Shown here piece after piece: positions 8,107 to 19,955 of a stretch of 64,000 nt of DNA. The stretch comes from Eulemur rufifrons (Eukaryota; Chordata; Mammalia; Primates; Lemuridae). The translations under genes and the position numbers were made by a program. Each line of letters opens with the position of its first letter. Position 1 is the stretch's first letter. The stretch lies in assembly GCF_041146395.1 (NCBI RefSeq), contig NW_027182938.1, positions 188,412 to 252,411 of the forward strand, given 5' to 3'. Below the pieces are notes generated by a model. The model was not told where the DNA came from and did not search any database. It worked only from the letters and a program-made list of their open reading frames with translations.

Positions 8107-8120
8107 CCGCCGCCTGGCGG
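8107..8120 (-). promoter_or_regulatory. CTCF-like motif in block Y (U2)
   Basis: The identical 14-mer to the one in block X, so two candidate sites occur in every full unit, both in the same orientation as the 5S-derived copies. Confidence 0.35.
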
Positions 8121-9639
8121 TGGTGCCGCGGCGGGGGGAGGGGAGGAGGCGGCGGGGGCGGGGGCCGAGGCCGGGGGCGGGGCGGGGTGGCGGGAGCCGG
8201 GGCCGGCCGGGAGGGCGGAGGGAGGGGGCTCCCCCTTCGCCACCCCCCGCCCCCCGACCCCCGCAGGCCGGCGGGCGGGACCAAAGAAGGGGCGAAAGCC
8301 TAGGGCACCCCACCCGGTAGGGAGGAAACTTAAAACCCCCATCGCTCTGTCGGCTGGGAGGGGAACCCTTCCACGCACGCTGCCCACGGGGCAGCTGGAT
8401 TTATACAACCATTTGGAAAACAATTTAGCATAAAGGGATAAAAAAAAAAAAAAAAGAACAAAAAAAAAAAAACCAGGGGCATGATGTAGGAACAAGCCTA
8501 TTCTCTGCGTGGCACGTACCATAGAGAAGAGAGGGCACGCGTGACCGGGAAACACCCGGGGCGGTACTCACGGGAGCCCCGTTTCCGTGGACCCGGTGAA
8601 AGACGGTTCAGAGAGATTTCCACGTCTCCCTGCGGTGCCGGTCCACAGCAGCGCCGACGAACCGCAGCTTCGCGTGTGAGAGAGGATGCTTCTCCGGACC
8701 CAAGGTCTCCCCTGGAACACAAGTTCCCCAGAATGAAGCCAGAAGGGTTCCACGTATATGATAGAGCCCGTGAAAGGAACAGAACGTCTCCGTGAGAGAG
8801 TCACGTCCTAGGGAGCCAAAACTTTCAAAGGAAAAGCGAGGAAAAGGGTGACCGTCCACAGGGGATTTGTTTGGGAGAAGGGTTTTCTGGGTTCCAGGCC
8901 TTCAGGAACAGACACACAGCGGTGTCCAACCCGGGAATAAACTCCCACGTGTATAAGGTCGGCGGTGGAGGCTCGGTACAGTTCATTCTATTTAATAGAA
9001 TCATCACAACGCTTATGCTCTAACATATCCACTTCCCAAGTTAAAAGTAAAAGAGAAAGAAACAGACTGTAAATTTCTAGTTGTCATAACCCCCTTTAAA
9101 TTGGATCATGTCTTCATTCGGGGGAAATGATTATCTTGGGGATTCTGCGTCCATCTGTCTGGGAACACTGTCTAACTCTCCATGGATTTGGGCCGTCCTT
9201 GATGCTTCTGCCAAGTTTTCCGTGTAAGTCGGCACCCGTTTCCCCTAGGTGCGACGTAGATCTTCTGCGACCTCGAATATGAATCCTTTGGAAAAGTTGC
9301 ATTCGTTATCGTGTATTGGGCCTGAGCGTGTGCTGAATTTAGAGCCGGTCCGTCAGAAGTTGCGGAGGCCCGGCCCTGCCACAGCTGTCTGAGGGGCGAC
9401 AGCCTCGGGGACTGAGCCTTGACATGTAAAAACCTGACCTCTCTCCAGGGTCCACGGGGCAGGGTCCGGGCCAGCCGGGGCGGTGGGGGCAGGCCCGGGG
9501 CGGGCCCGGAGGGCGGAGGGCCCCCCCTTCCCAGCCGAGGCGGGCGGCGGAGGAGGAGCCCGCCCCCCCACACACACACACGCCTTCTGGGCCTGGGGGT
9601 CGGGAGAGCCAAAGAGGCAAAGGAAAAAAAAACAAAAAA

Positions 9640-9748
9640 GCGTACGGCGGCCCCCGGGTCTCCCATCCAGGGCCCGGCCGGGACCGACCCTGCTTAGCTT
9701 CCCAGACCAGACGGGATCGGGCGCCTCCGGGGCGGCGCGGCCTTAGAC
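9640..9748 (-). pseudogene. 5S rRNA-derived copy, class A (U3)
   Basis: Same as U2 class A as read; L-type flank with T6 at 9634-9639 and the CA repeat beyond. Confidence 0.89.
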
Positions 9749-10970
9749 TGAGGCGGGAGCTCCCGGAGGCCCCAAGAGGCCCAGCGGCCAGGCGTCCCTC
9801 CCTGCCCAGTCCAGTGCCTCCCGCCCGCCGCCCTGGCGCTTCGCCAGACCCCCTGTCCAGATCGGGGCGGGGGGGGCTGGGGGGCGAAGGTGGGCGGGGA
9901 CCAGGGCAAGGAGAGACTGACGGGTCTGGCGGTCGGTCGGGCGCACACGGCCCCCTCCCCCACCGAAAACAGGGACGCACCGCACCAGCGTCCCACGCCC
10001 CAGCGATCGGACCCACGGACACGGACACGGGCGCGCAGGGACAGCCTTCCAGGCGTGGGGAGGGCGGGACGGAGCCGGAGAGTGCGCGGGAGCCGGCCCT
10101 CCCCCGCGCCAGGCCAGGGCACGGTGGGCAGGGGCTCGGGGGCGGGGCCGGGACCAGGAGGCGGGGCCGGGAGGTCCGGAAGACGCGCGGCCCCCCTGCC
10201 TGGGGAGGACCGTTCTGCCCCGATCCCCGATCCCCGTCGGGGCACGCGGGTGGCAGCGGCACCCGCGGGGTCCCGGTGCCGGCCGGCCCGTCGCTTGGTC
10301 GGGCGGCCGGCGGGTCGTTGGGGTCCGGGAGCGCGCGCTCCCCGCTGTTCCCTGGTTTCCCGTGGCACGTCCTCTCTGTCTGCCCGGGTGGCCGTGGCCG
10401 GCGACCTGCCGTGTGCGGCGCGGTGCGGTGCGCCTGTGTGTCCCTCGGGAGCCCCCCCGCCTCCCCGGGAGAGGAGCCCCGCCCAGCGTGAGTCCCGGGC
10501 CGGAGGCCCCGGTGTGCGGGGGCGGAGAGGAAGTCCACGGTGGGCTGGGGGTCGGGGGCCCAGGGGACGGTTTTCTTCCGCGGGCTGGCCCCCCGCCCGC
10601 CGAAGGGGACGTCCCGGAGTACGGGGGGCCGGGGAGAGCCAGCAGCGCTTAGGGATCCCGCCACCCGGTCCGCTGTGGGCCCGGGTCTGGGGCCCCCCCG
10701 GCTGCCGGCAGAAGGGCTGGGATGGCCCCGCCGCTCCCGCTCCCGCTGCCGCCGCCTGGCGGTGCTGCAGGGGAAGAGGCGCCGGGGGCCGGGGCCGGGC
10801 CGGGGGAGGAGCGGGGTGGCGGGAGCCGGGGACGTTTCGGAGGGCGGAGGGGCCCCCCCTTCCCAGCCTAGGCGGGCGGAGGAGGGGGAGACCCCCCCCC
10901 CACACACACACACATTCCGGGCCAGGGGGGGTCGGGACAGCAAAAGAGGCAAAGGAAAAAGAAAACAAAA

Positions 10971-11078
10971 GCGTACGGCGGCCCCCGGTCTCCCATCCAG
11001 GGCCTGGCCGGGCCCGACCCTGCTTAGCTTCCCAGAGCAGACGGGATCGGGCGCCTCAGGGGCGGCGCGGCCTTAGAC
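10971..11078 (-). pseudogene. 5S rRNA-derived copy, class B (U3)
   Basis: 108 nt, same as U2 class B, with the same C10 tract before the CA repeat in its 3' flank. Confidence 0.89.
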
Positions 11079-11522
11079 TGAGGCGGGTGCCGTGGGACGC
11101 CCCAAGAGGCCCAGCGGCCAGGCGTCCTTCCCTGCCCAGTCGAGTCCCTCCCGCCCGCCGCCCTGGCGCCCTGGCGCTTCCCGAGACCCCCGTGTCCAGC
11201 TCGGGGCGCGGGGAGGCGGGCGGGGGGCGGGGCTGAGGGCAGGGGGAGACCGACGGGTCTGGCGCGCGGGCGCACACGCCCCCCTCCGTCACCGCCAACA
11301 CGGACGCACCGCGCCAGCGTCCCACGCCCCCACGAGCAGACCCACGGACAGGGACACGGGCGCGCAGGGACAGACTTCCCGGCGTGGGGACGGAGGGCCA
11401 GAGCTGGAGAGTGCGCGGGTGCGGGCTCTCCCCCGCGCCACGCCGGTGACACACACAGGCACACAGCTTCCAGGCCAGGGGGCGGGGCAGCAAAAGAGGC
11501 AAAGGACAAAAAAAACAAAAAA

Positions 11523-11640
11523 GCGTACGGCGGCCCCCGGGTCTCCCGGGTCTCCCATCCAGGACCCGGCCGGGCCCGACCCTGCTTAGCTTCCCAGAGC
11601 AGACGGGATCGGGCGCCTTCGGGGCGGCGCGGCCTTAGAC
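11523..11640 (-). pseudogene. 5S rRNA-derived copy, class C (U3)
   Basis: 118 nt with the 9-bp duplication after the C box and T6 directly downstream. Confidence 0.89.
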
Positions 11641-13477
11641 TGAGGCGGGTGCCGTGGGACGCCCCAAGAGGCCCAGCGGCCAGGCGTCCCTCCCTGCCCA
11701 GTCGAGTCCCTCCCGCCCGACGCCCTGGCGCCCTGGCGCTTCCCGAGATCCCCGTGTCCAGATCGGGGCGCGGGGAGGCGGGCGGGGGGCGGGGCTGAGG
11801 GCAGGGGGAGACCCACCGCCGGGTCTGGCGCGCGGGCGCACACGCCCCCGTCCGCCACCGCCAACAGGGACGCACCGCGCCAGCGTCCCACGCCCCAGCG
11901 ATCGGACCCGCGGACACGGACACGGGCGCGCAGGGACAGCCTTCCCGGCGTGGCGACGGAGGGCCGGAGCCGGAGAGTGCGCGGGAGCCGGCCCTCCCCC
12001 GCGCCACGCCGGGGCACGGTGAGGAGGGGGTCGGGGGCGGGGCCGGGACCAGGAGGCGGGGCCGTGGGCCCGGTCCCTCCCCGCAGGTCCCGAAGACGCG
12101 CGGCCCCCCTGCCTGGGGAGGACCGTTCTGCCCCGATCCCCGTCGGGGCCGGGGGGTGGGCGGAGGAGCGGGGTGGCGGGAGGAGCCGGGGACGTCCCGG
12201 AGTACGGGGGGGGGGGGGGCTGCGGAGAGCCAGCGGCGCTTAGGGATCCCGCCACCCGGCTCCCTGTGGGCCCGGGTCTGGGGCCCACCCCCGGCAGCCT
12301 GCAGAAGGGCCGGGACGGCCCCGCCGCTCCCGCTGCGGCTGCCGCTGCCGCCGCCTGGCGGTGGTGCCGCGGCGGGGGGAGGGGAGGAGGCGGCGGGGGC
12401 GGGGGCCGAGGCCGGGGGCGGGGCGGGGTGGCGGGAGCCGGGGCCGGCCGGGAGGGCGGAGGGAGGGGGCTCCCCCTTCGCCACCCCCCGCCCCCCGACC
12501 CCCGCAGGCCGGCGGGCGGGACCAAAGAAGGGGCGAAAGCCTAGGGCACCCCACCCGGTAGGGAGGAAACTTAAAACCCCGATCGCTCTGTCGGCTGGGA
12601 GGGGAACCCTTCCACGCACGCTGCCCACGGGGCAGCTGGATTTATACAACCATTTGGAAAACAATTTAGCATAAAGGGATAAAAAAAAAAAAAAAAGAAC
12701 AAAAAAAAAAAAACCAGGGGCATGATGTAGGAACAAGCCTATTCTCTGCGTGGCACGTACCATAGAGAAGAGAGGGCACGCGTGACCGGGAAACACCCGG
12801 GGCGGTACTCACGGGAGCCCCGTTTCCGTGGACCCGGTGAAAGACGGTTCAGAGAGATTTCCACGTCTCCCTGCGGTGCCGGTCCACAGCAGCGCCGACG
12901 AACCGCAGCTTCGCGTGTGAGAGAGGATGCTTCTCCGGACCCAAGGTCTCCCCTGGAACACAAGTTCCCCAGAATGAAGCCAGAAGGGTTCCACGTATAT
13001 GATAGAGCCCGTGAAAGGAACAGAACGTCTCCGTGAGAGAGTCACGTCCTAGGGAGCCAAAACTTTCAAAAGAAAAGCGAGGAAAAGGGTGACCGTCCAC
13101 AGGGGATTTGTTTGGGAGAAGGGTTTTCTGGGTTCCAGGCCTTCAGGAACAGACACACAGCGGTGTCCAACCCGGGAATAAACTCCCACGTGTATAAGGT
13201 CGGCGGTGGAGGCTCGGTACAGTTCATTCTATTTAATAGAATCATCACAACGCTTATGCTCTAACATATCCACTTCCCAAGTTAAAAGTAAAAGAGAAAG
13301 AAACAGACTGTAAATTTCTAGTTGTCATAACCCCCTTTAAATTGGATCATGTCTTCATTCGGGGGAAATGATTATCTTGGGGATTCTGCGTCCATCTGTC
13401 TGGGAACACTGTCTAACTCTCCATGGATTTGGGCCGTCCTTGATGCTTCTGCCAAGTTTTCCGTGTAAGTCGGCACC

Positions 13478-13639
13478 CGTTTCCCCTAGGTGCGACGTAG
13501 ATCTTCTGCGACCTCGAATATGAATCCTTTGGAAAAGTTGCATTCGTTATCGTGTATTGGGCCTGAGCGTGTGCTGAATTTAGAGCCGGTCCGTCAGAAG
13601 TTGCGGAGGCCCGGCCCTGCCACAGCTGTCTGAGGGGCG
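13478..13639. repeat. 162-bp tandem duplication in U4, first copy (L-like)
   Basis: It runs from CGTTTCCCCTAGG to CTGAGGGGCG. At 13568 it has C (GAGCGTGTGC), the base seen in L-type units. Confidence 0.95.
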
Positions 13640-13801
13640 CGTTTCCCCTAGGTGCGACGTAGATCTTCTGCGACCTCGAATATGAATCCTTTGGAAAAGT
13701 TGCATTCGTTATCGTGTATTGGGCCTGAGTGTGTGCTGAATTTAGAGCCGGTCCGTCAGAAGTTGCGGAGGCCCGGCCCTGCCACAGCTGTCTGAGGGGC
13801 G
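13640..13801. repeat. 162-bp tandem duplication in U4, second copy (S-like)
   Basis: Same 162 bp as the first copy except T at 13730 (GAGTGTGTGC), the base seen in S-type units. It continues into the S deletion before copy A. Confidence 0.95.
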
Positions 13802-13879
13802 ACAGCCTCGGGGACTGAGCCTTGACATGTAAAAACCTGACCTCTCTCCAGGGTCCACGGGGCAGGGTCCGGGCAAAAA

Positions 13880-13988
13880 GCGTACGGCGGCCCCCGGGTC
13901 TCCCATCCAGGGCCCGGCCGGGACCGACCCTGCTTAGCTTCCCAGACCAGACGGGATCGGGCGCCTCCGGGGCGGCGCGGCCTTAGAC
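13880..13988 (-). pseudogene. 5S rRNA-derived copy, class A (U4), S-type flank
   Basis: The body is intact, but the 3' flank carries the 163-bp deletion: five T (13875-13879) are followed directly by GCCCGGACCC, and the second T run and CA repeat are gone. Confidence 0.89.
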
Positions 13989-15207
13989 TGAGGCGGGAGC
14001 TCCCGGAGGCCCCAAGAGGCCCAGCGGCCAGGCGTCCCTCCCTGCCCAGTCCAGTGCCTCCCGCCCGCCGCCCTGGCGCTTCGCCAGACCCCCTGTCCAG
14101 ATCGGGGCGGGGGGGGCTGGGGGGCGAAGGTGGGCGGGGACCAGGGCAAGGAGAGACTGACGGGTCTGGCGGTCGGTCGGGCGCACACGGCCCCCTCCCC
14201 CACCGAAAACAGGGACGCACCGCACCAGCGTCCCACGCCCCAGCGATCGGACCCACGGACACGGACACGGGCGCGCAGGGACAGCCTTCCAGGCGTGGGG
14301 AGGGCGGGACGGAGCCGGAGAGTGCGCGGGAGCCGGCCCTCCCCCGCGCCAGGCCAGGGCACGGTGGGCAGGGGCTCGGGGGCGGGGCCGGGACCAGGAG
14401 GCGGGGCCGGGAGGTCCGGAAGACGCGCGGCCCCCCTGCCTGGGGAGGACCGTTCTGCCCCGATCCCCGATCCCCGTCGGGGCACGCGGGTGGCAGCGGC
14501 ACCCGCGGGGTCCCGGTGCCGGCCGGCCCGTCGCTTGGTCGGGCGGCCGGCGGGTCGTTGGGGTCCGGGAGCGCGCGCTCCCCGCTGTTCCCTGGTTTCC
14601 CGTGGCACGTCCTCTCTGTCTGCCCGGGTGGCCGTGGCCGGCGACCTGCCGTGTGCGGCGCGGTGCGGTGCGCCTGTGTGTCCCTCGGGAGCCCCCCCGC
14701 CTCCCCGGGAGAGGAGCCCCGCCCAGCGTGAGTCCCGGGCCGGAGGCCCCGGTGTGCGGGGGCGGAGAGGAAGTCCACGGTGGGCTGGGGGTCGGGGGCC
14801 CAGGGGACGGTTTTCTTCCGCGGGCTGGCCCCCCGCCCGCCGAAGGGGACGTCCCGGAGTACGGGGGGCCGGGGAGAGCCAGCAGCGCTTAGGGATCCCG
14901 CCACCCGGTCCGCTGTGGGCCCGGGTCTGGGGCCCCCCCGGCTGCCGGCAGAAGGGCTGGGATGGCCCCGCCGCTCCCGCTCCCGCTGCCGCCGCCTGGC
15001 GGTGCTGCAGGGGAAGAGGCGCCGGGGGCCGGGGCCGGGCCGGGGGAGGAGCGGGGTGGCGGGAGCCGGGGACGTTTCGGAGGGCGGAGGGGCCCCCCCT
15101 TCCCAGCCTAGGCGGGCGGAGGAGGGGGAGACCCCCCCACACACACACACATTCCGGGCCAGGGGGGGTCGGGACAGCAAAAGAGGCAAAGGAAAAAGAA
15201 AACAAAA

Positions 15208-15315
15208 GCGTACGGCGGCCCCCGGTCTCCCATCCAGGGCCTGGCCGGGCCCGACCCTGCTTAGCTTCCCAGAGCAGACGGGATCGGGCGCCTCAGGGGC
15301 GGCGCGGCCTTAGAC
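15208..15315 (-). pseudogene. 5S rRNA-derived copy, class B (U4)
   Basis: 108 nt, matching the class B reference; the flank has C7. Confidence 0.89.
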
Positions 15316-15759
15316 TGAGGCGGGTGCCGTGGGACGCCCCAAGAGGCCCAGCGGCCAGGCGTCCTTCCCTGCCCAGTCGAGTCCCTCCCGCCCGCCGCCC
15401 TGGCGCCCTGGCGCTTCCCGAGACCCCCGTGTCCAGCTCGGGGCGCGGGGAGGCGGGCGGGGGGCGGGGCTGAGGGCAGGGGGAGACCGACGGGTCTGGC
15501 GCGCGGGCGCACACGCCCCCCTCCGTCACCGCCAACACGGACGCACCGCGCCAGCGTCCCACGCCCCCACGAGCAGACCCACGGACAGGGACACGGGCGC
15601 GCAGGGACAGACTTCCCGGCGTGGGGACGGAGGGCCAGAGCTGGAGAGTGCGCGGGTGCGGGCTCTCCCCCGCGCCACGCCGGTGACACACACAGGCACA
15701 CAGCTTCCAGGCCAGGGGGCGGGGCAGCAAAAGAGGCAAAGGACAAAAAAAACAAAAAA

Positions 15760-15877
15760 GCGTACGGCGGCCCCCGGGTCTCCCGGGTCTCCCATCCAGG
15801 ACCCGGCCGGGCCCGACCCTGCTTAGCTTCCCAGAGCAGACGGGATCGGGCGCCTTCGGGGCGGCGCGGCCTTAGAC
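15760..15877 (-). pseudogene. 5S rRNA-derived copy, class C (U4)
   Basis: 118 nt, matching the class C reference. Confidence 0.89.
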
Positions 15878-17957
15878 TGAGGCGGGTGCCGTGGGACGCC
15901 CCAAGAGGCCCAGCGGCCAGGCGTCCCTCCCTGCCCAGTCGAGTCCCTCCCGCCCGACGCCCTGGCGCCCTGGCGCTTCCCGAGATCCCCGTGTCCAGAT
16001 CGGGGCGCGGGGAGGCGGGCGGGGGGCGGGGCTGAGGGCAGGGGGAGACCCACCGCCGGGTCTGGCGCGCGGGCGCACACGCCCCCGTCCGCCACCGCCA
16101 ACAGGGACGCACCGCGCCAGCGTCCCACGCCCCAGCGATCGGACCCGCGGACACGGACACGGGCGCGCAGGGACAGCCTTCCCGGCGTGGCGACGGAGGG
16201 CCGGAGCCGGAGAGTGCGCGGGAGCCGGCCCTCCCCCGCGCCACGCCGGGGCACGGTGAGGAGGGGGTCGGGGGCGGGGCCGGGACCAGGAGGCGGGGCC
16301 GTGGGCCCGGTCCCTCCCCGCAGGTCCCGAAGACGCGCGGCCCCCCTGCCTGGGGAGGACCGTTCTGCCCCGATCCCCGTCGGGGCCGGGGGGTGGGCGG
16401 AGGAGCGGGGTGGCGGGAGGAGCCGGGGACGTCCCGGAGTACGGGGGGGGGGGGGGGGGCTGCGGAGAGCCAGCGGCGCTTAGGGATCCCGCCACCCGGC
16501 TCCCTGTGGGCCCGGGTCTGGGGCCCACCCCCGGCAGCCTGCAGAAGGGCCGGGACGGCCCCGCCGCTCCCGCTGCGGCTGCCGCTGCCGCCGCCTGGCG
16601 GTGGTGCCGCGGCGGGGGGAGGGGAGGAGGCGGCGGGGGCGGGGGCCGAGGCCGGGGGCGGGGCGGGGTGGCGGGAGCCGGGGCCGGCCGGGAGGGCGGA
16701 GGGAGGGGGCTCCCCCTTCGCCACCCCCCGCCCCCCGACCCCCGCAGGCCGGCGGGCGGGACCAAAGAAGGGGCGAAAGCCTAGGGCACCCCACCCGGTA
16801 GGGAGGAAACTTAAAACCCCGATCGCTCTGTCGGCTGGGAGGGGAACCCTTCCACGCACGCTGCCCACGGGGCAGCTGGATTTATACAACCATTTGGAAA
16901 ACAATTTAGCATAAAGGGATAAAAAAAAAAAAAAAAGAACAAAAAAAAAAAAACCAGGGGCATGATGTAGGAACAAGCCTATTCTCTGCGTGGCACGTAC
17001 CATAGAGAAGAGAGGGCACGCGTGACCGGGAAACACCCGGGGCGGTACTCACGGGAGCCCCGTTTCCGTGGACCCGGTGAAAGACGGTTCAGAGAGATTT
17101 CCACGTCTCCCTGCGGTGCCGGTCCACAGCAGCGCCGACGAACCGCAGCTTCGCGTGTGAGAGAGGATGCTTCTCCGGACCCAAGGTCTCCCCTGGAACA
17201 CAAGTTCCCCAGAATGAAGCCAGAAGGGTTCCACGTATATGATAGAGCCCGTGAAAGGAACAGAACGTCTCCGTGAGAGAGTCACGTCCTAGGGAGCCAA
17301 AACTTTCAAAGGAAAAGCGAGGAAAAGGGTGACCGTCCACAGGGGATTTGTTTGGGAGAAGGGTTTTCTGGGTTCCAGGCCTTCAGGAACAGACACACAG
17401 CGGTGTCCAACCCGGGAATAAACTCCCACGTGTATAAGGTCGGCGGTGGAGGCTCGGTACAGTTCATTCTATTTAATAGAATCATCACAACGCTTATGCT
17501 CTAACATATCCACTTCCCAAGTTAAAAGTAAAAGAGAAAGAAACAGACTGTAAATTTCTAGTTGTCATAACCCCCTTTAAATTGGATCATGTCTTCATTC
17601 GGGGGAAATGATTATCTTGGGGATTCTGCGTCCATCTGTCTGGGAACACTGTCTAACTCTCCATGGATTTGGGCCGTCCTTGATGCTTCTGCCAAGTTTT
17701 CCGTGTAAGTCGGCACCCGTTTCCCCTAGGTGCGACGTAGATCTTCTGCGACCTCGAATATGAATCCTTTGGAAAAGTTGCATTCGTTATCGTGTATTGG
17801 GCCTGAGTGTGTGCTGAATTTAGAGCCGGTCCGTCAGAAGTTGCGGAGGCCCGGCCCTGCCACAGCTGTCTGAGGGGCGACAGCCTCGGGGACTGAGCCT
17901 TGACATGTAAAAACCTGACCTCTCTCCAGGGTCCACGGGGCAGGGTCCGGGCAAAAA

Positions 17958-18066
17958 GCGTACGGCGGCCCCCGGGTCTCCCATCCAGGGCCCGGCCGGG
18001 ACCGACCCTGCTTAGCTTCCCAGACCAGACGGGATCGGGCGCCTCCGGGGCGGCGCGGCCTTAGAC
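17958..18066 (-). pseudogene. 5S rRNA-derived copy, class A (U5), S-type flank
   Basis: Body as in the reference; T5 terminator only, with the deletion junction GGGCAAAAAGCG on the + strand. Confidence 0.89.
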
Positions 18067-19285
18067 TGAGGCGGGAGCTCCCGGAGGCCCCAAGAGGCCC
18101 AGCGGCCAGGCGTCCCTCCCTGCCCAGTCCAGTGCCTCCCGCCCGCCGCCCTGGCGCTTCGCCAGACCCCCTGTCCAGATCGGGGCGGGGGGGGCTGGGG
18201 GGCGAAGGTGGGCGGGGACCAGGGCAAGGAGAGACTGACGGGTCTGGCGGTCGGTCGGGCGCACACGGCCCCCTCCCCCACCGAAAACAGGGACGCACCG
18301 CACCAGCGTCCCACGCCCCAGCGATCGGACCCACGGACACGGACACGGGCGCGCAGGGACAGCCTTCCAGGCGTGGGGAGGGCGGGACGGAGCCGGAGAG
18401 TGCGCGGGAGCCGGCCCTCCCCCGCGCCAGGCCAGGGCACGGTGGGCAGGGGCTCGGGGGCGGGGCCGGGACCAGGAGGCGGGGCCGGGAGGTCCGGAAG
18501 ACGCGCGGCCCCCCTGCCTGGGGAGGACCGTTCTGCCCCGATCCCCGATCCCCGTCGGGGCACGCGGGTGGCAGCGGCACCCGCGGGGTCCCGGTGCCGG
18601 CCGGCCCGTCGCTTGGTCGGGCGGCCGGCGGGTCGTTGGGGTCCGGGAGCGCGCGCTCCCCGCTGTTCCCTGGTTTCCCGTGGCACGTCCTCTCTGTCTG
18701 CCCGGGTGGCCGTGGCCGGCGACCTGCCGTGTGCGGCGCGGTGCGGTGCGCCTGTGTGTCCCTCGGGAGCCCCCCCGCCTCCCCGGGAGAGGAGCCCCGC
18801 CCAGCGTGAGTCCCGGGCCGGAGGCCCCGGTGTGCGGGGGCGGAGAGGAAGTCCACGGTGGGCTGGGGGTCGGGGGCCCAGGGGACGGTTTTCTTCCGCG
18901 GGCTGGCCCCCCGCCCGCCGAAGGGGACGTCCCGGAGTACGGGGGGCCGGGGAGAGCCAGCAGCGCTTAGGGATCCCGCCACCCGGTCCGCTGTGGGCCC
19001 GGGTCTGGGGCCCCCCCGGCTGCCGGCAGAAGGGCTGGGATGGCCCCGCCGCTCCCGCTCCCGCTGCCGCCGCCTGGCGGTGCTGCAGGGGAAGAGGCGC
19101 CGGGGGCCGGGGCCGGGCCGGGGGAGGAGCGGGGTGGCGGGAGCCGGGGACGTTTCGGAGGGCGGAGGGGCCCCCCCTTCCCAGCCTAGGCGGGCGGAGG
19201 AGGGGGAGACCCCCACACACACACACACATTCCGGGCCAGGGGGGGTCGGGACAGCAAAAGAGGCAAAGGAAAAAGAAAACAAAA

Positions 19286-19393
19286 GCGTACGGCGGCCCC
19301 CGGTCTCCCATCCAGGGCCTGGCCGGGCCCGACCCTGCTTAGCTTCCCAGAGCAGACGGGATCGGGCGCCTCAGGGGCGGCGCGGCCTTAGAC
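19286..19393 (-). pseudogene. 5S rRNA-derived copy, class B (U5)
   Basis: 108 nt; flank has C5 and the longer 15-nt CA run. Confidence 0.89.
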
Positions 19394-19837
19394 TGAGGCG
19401 GGTGCCGTGGGACGCCCCAAGAGGCCCAGCGGCCAGGCGTCCTTCCCTGCCCAGTCGAGTCCCTCCCGCCCGCCGCCCTGGCGCCCTGGCGCTTCCCGAG
19501 ACCCCCGTGTCCAGCTCGGGGCGCGGGGAGGCGGGCGGGGGGCGGGGCTGAGGGCAGGGGGAGACCGACGGGTCTGGCGCGCGGGCGCACACGCCCCCCT
19601 CCGTCACCGCCAACACGGACGCACCGCGCCAGCGTCCCACGCCCCCACGAGCAGACCCACGGACAGGGACACGGGCGCGCAGGGACAGACTTCCCGGCGT
19701 GGGGACGGAGGGCCAGAGCTGGAGAGTGCGCGGGTGCGGGCTCTCCCCCGCGCCACGCCGGTGACACACACAGGCACACAGCTTCCAGGCCAGGGGGCGG
19801 GGCAGCAAAAGAGGCAAAGGACAAAAAAAACAAAAAA

Positions 19838-19955
19838 GCGTACGGCGGCCCCCGGGTCTCCCGGGTCTCCCATCCAGGACCCGGCCGGGCCCGACCCTGC
19901 TTAGCTTCCCAGAGCAGACGGGATCGGGCGCCTTCGGGGCGGCGCGGCCTTAGAC
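19838..19955 (-). pseudogene. 5S rRNA-derived copy, class C (U5)
   Basis: 118 nt with the 9-bp duplication and T6. Confidence 0.89.

Larger units (their letters stand above)
7945..8310. repeat. Block Y with poly(G) tract (U2)
   Basis: Paralogue of block X. It carries the length-variable poly(G) at 7962-7978 and further G- and C-rich runs. It ends in CCAAAGAAGGGGCGAAAG, comparable to the CCAAAGAGGCAAAGG that precedes 5S copies elsewhere, but the AT-richer domain follows here instead of a 5S copy. Confidence 0.8.
4151..8393. repeat. Macrosatellite unit U2, long form (reference unit)
   Basis: U2 is 4243 bp and is used here as the reference. AT-richer domain about 4151-5190; GC and CA flank 5196-5395; 5S copy A 5396-5504; spacer about 5505-6000; unit-specific GC segment 6001-6360; block X about 6361-6680; copy B 6727-6834; spacer 6835-7278; copy C 7279-7396; spacer 7397-7915; block Y about 7916-8310. 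Markers: L type, C10 before the B-flank CA repeat, G17 at 7962-7978. The base at 8340 is C where other units have G. Confidence 0.97.
8394..12634. repeat. Macrosatellite unit U3, long form
   Basis: 4241 bp, same order as U2. Markers: L type, C10 in the B flank, G14 at 12206-12219. The C10 state is shared only with U2, so these two form a subgroup at the left of the homogenised array. Confidence 0.97.
12635..16874. repeat. Macrosatellite unit U4, L/S chimera with internal duplication
   Basis: 4240 bp, but not an ordinary long unit. It carries the S deletion before copy A and also a 162-bp tandem duplication (13478-13639 and 13640-13801) that restores the length by chance. Markers: C7 in the B flank, G17 at 16443-16459, and a private A at 13071 where others have G. 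Confidence 0.96.

Noticed and set aside
5095..8555. Very long open frames (400-590 codons) on both strands in every unit
   Set aside because: They are Pro/Arg/Gly/Ala-rich translations of GC-rich repeats, several frames are open at once, and they run through the 5S-derived copies, CA repeats and poly(G). Frame joins change with G-tract length between units. No known domain is visible.
12635..16874. U4 as an ordinary long unit
   Set aside because: Its 4240-bp length is a coincidence of a 163-bp deletion plus a 162-bp duplication.
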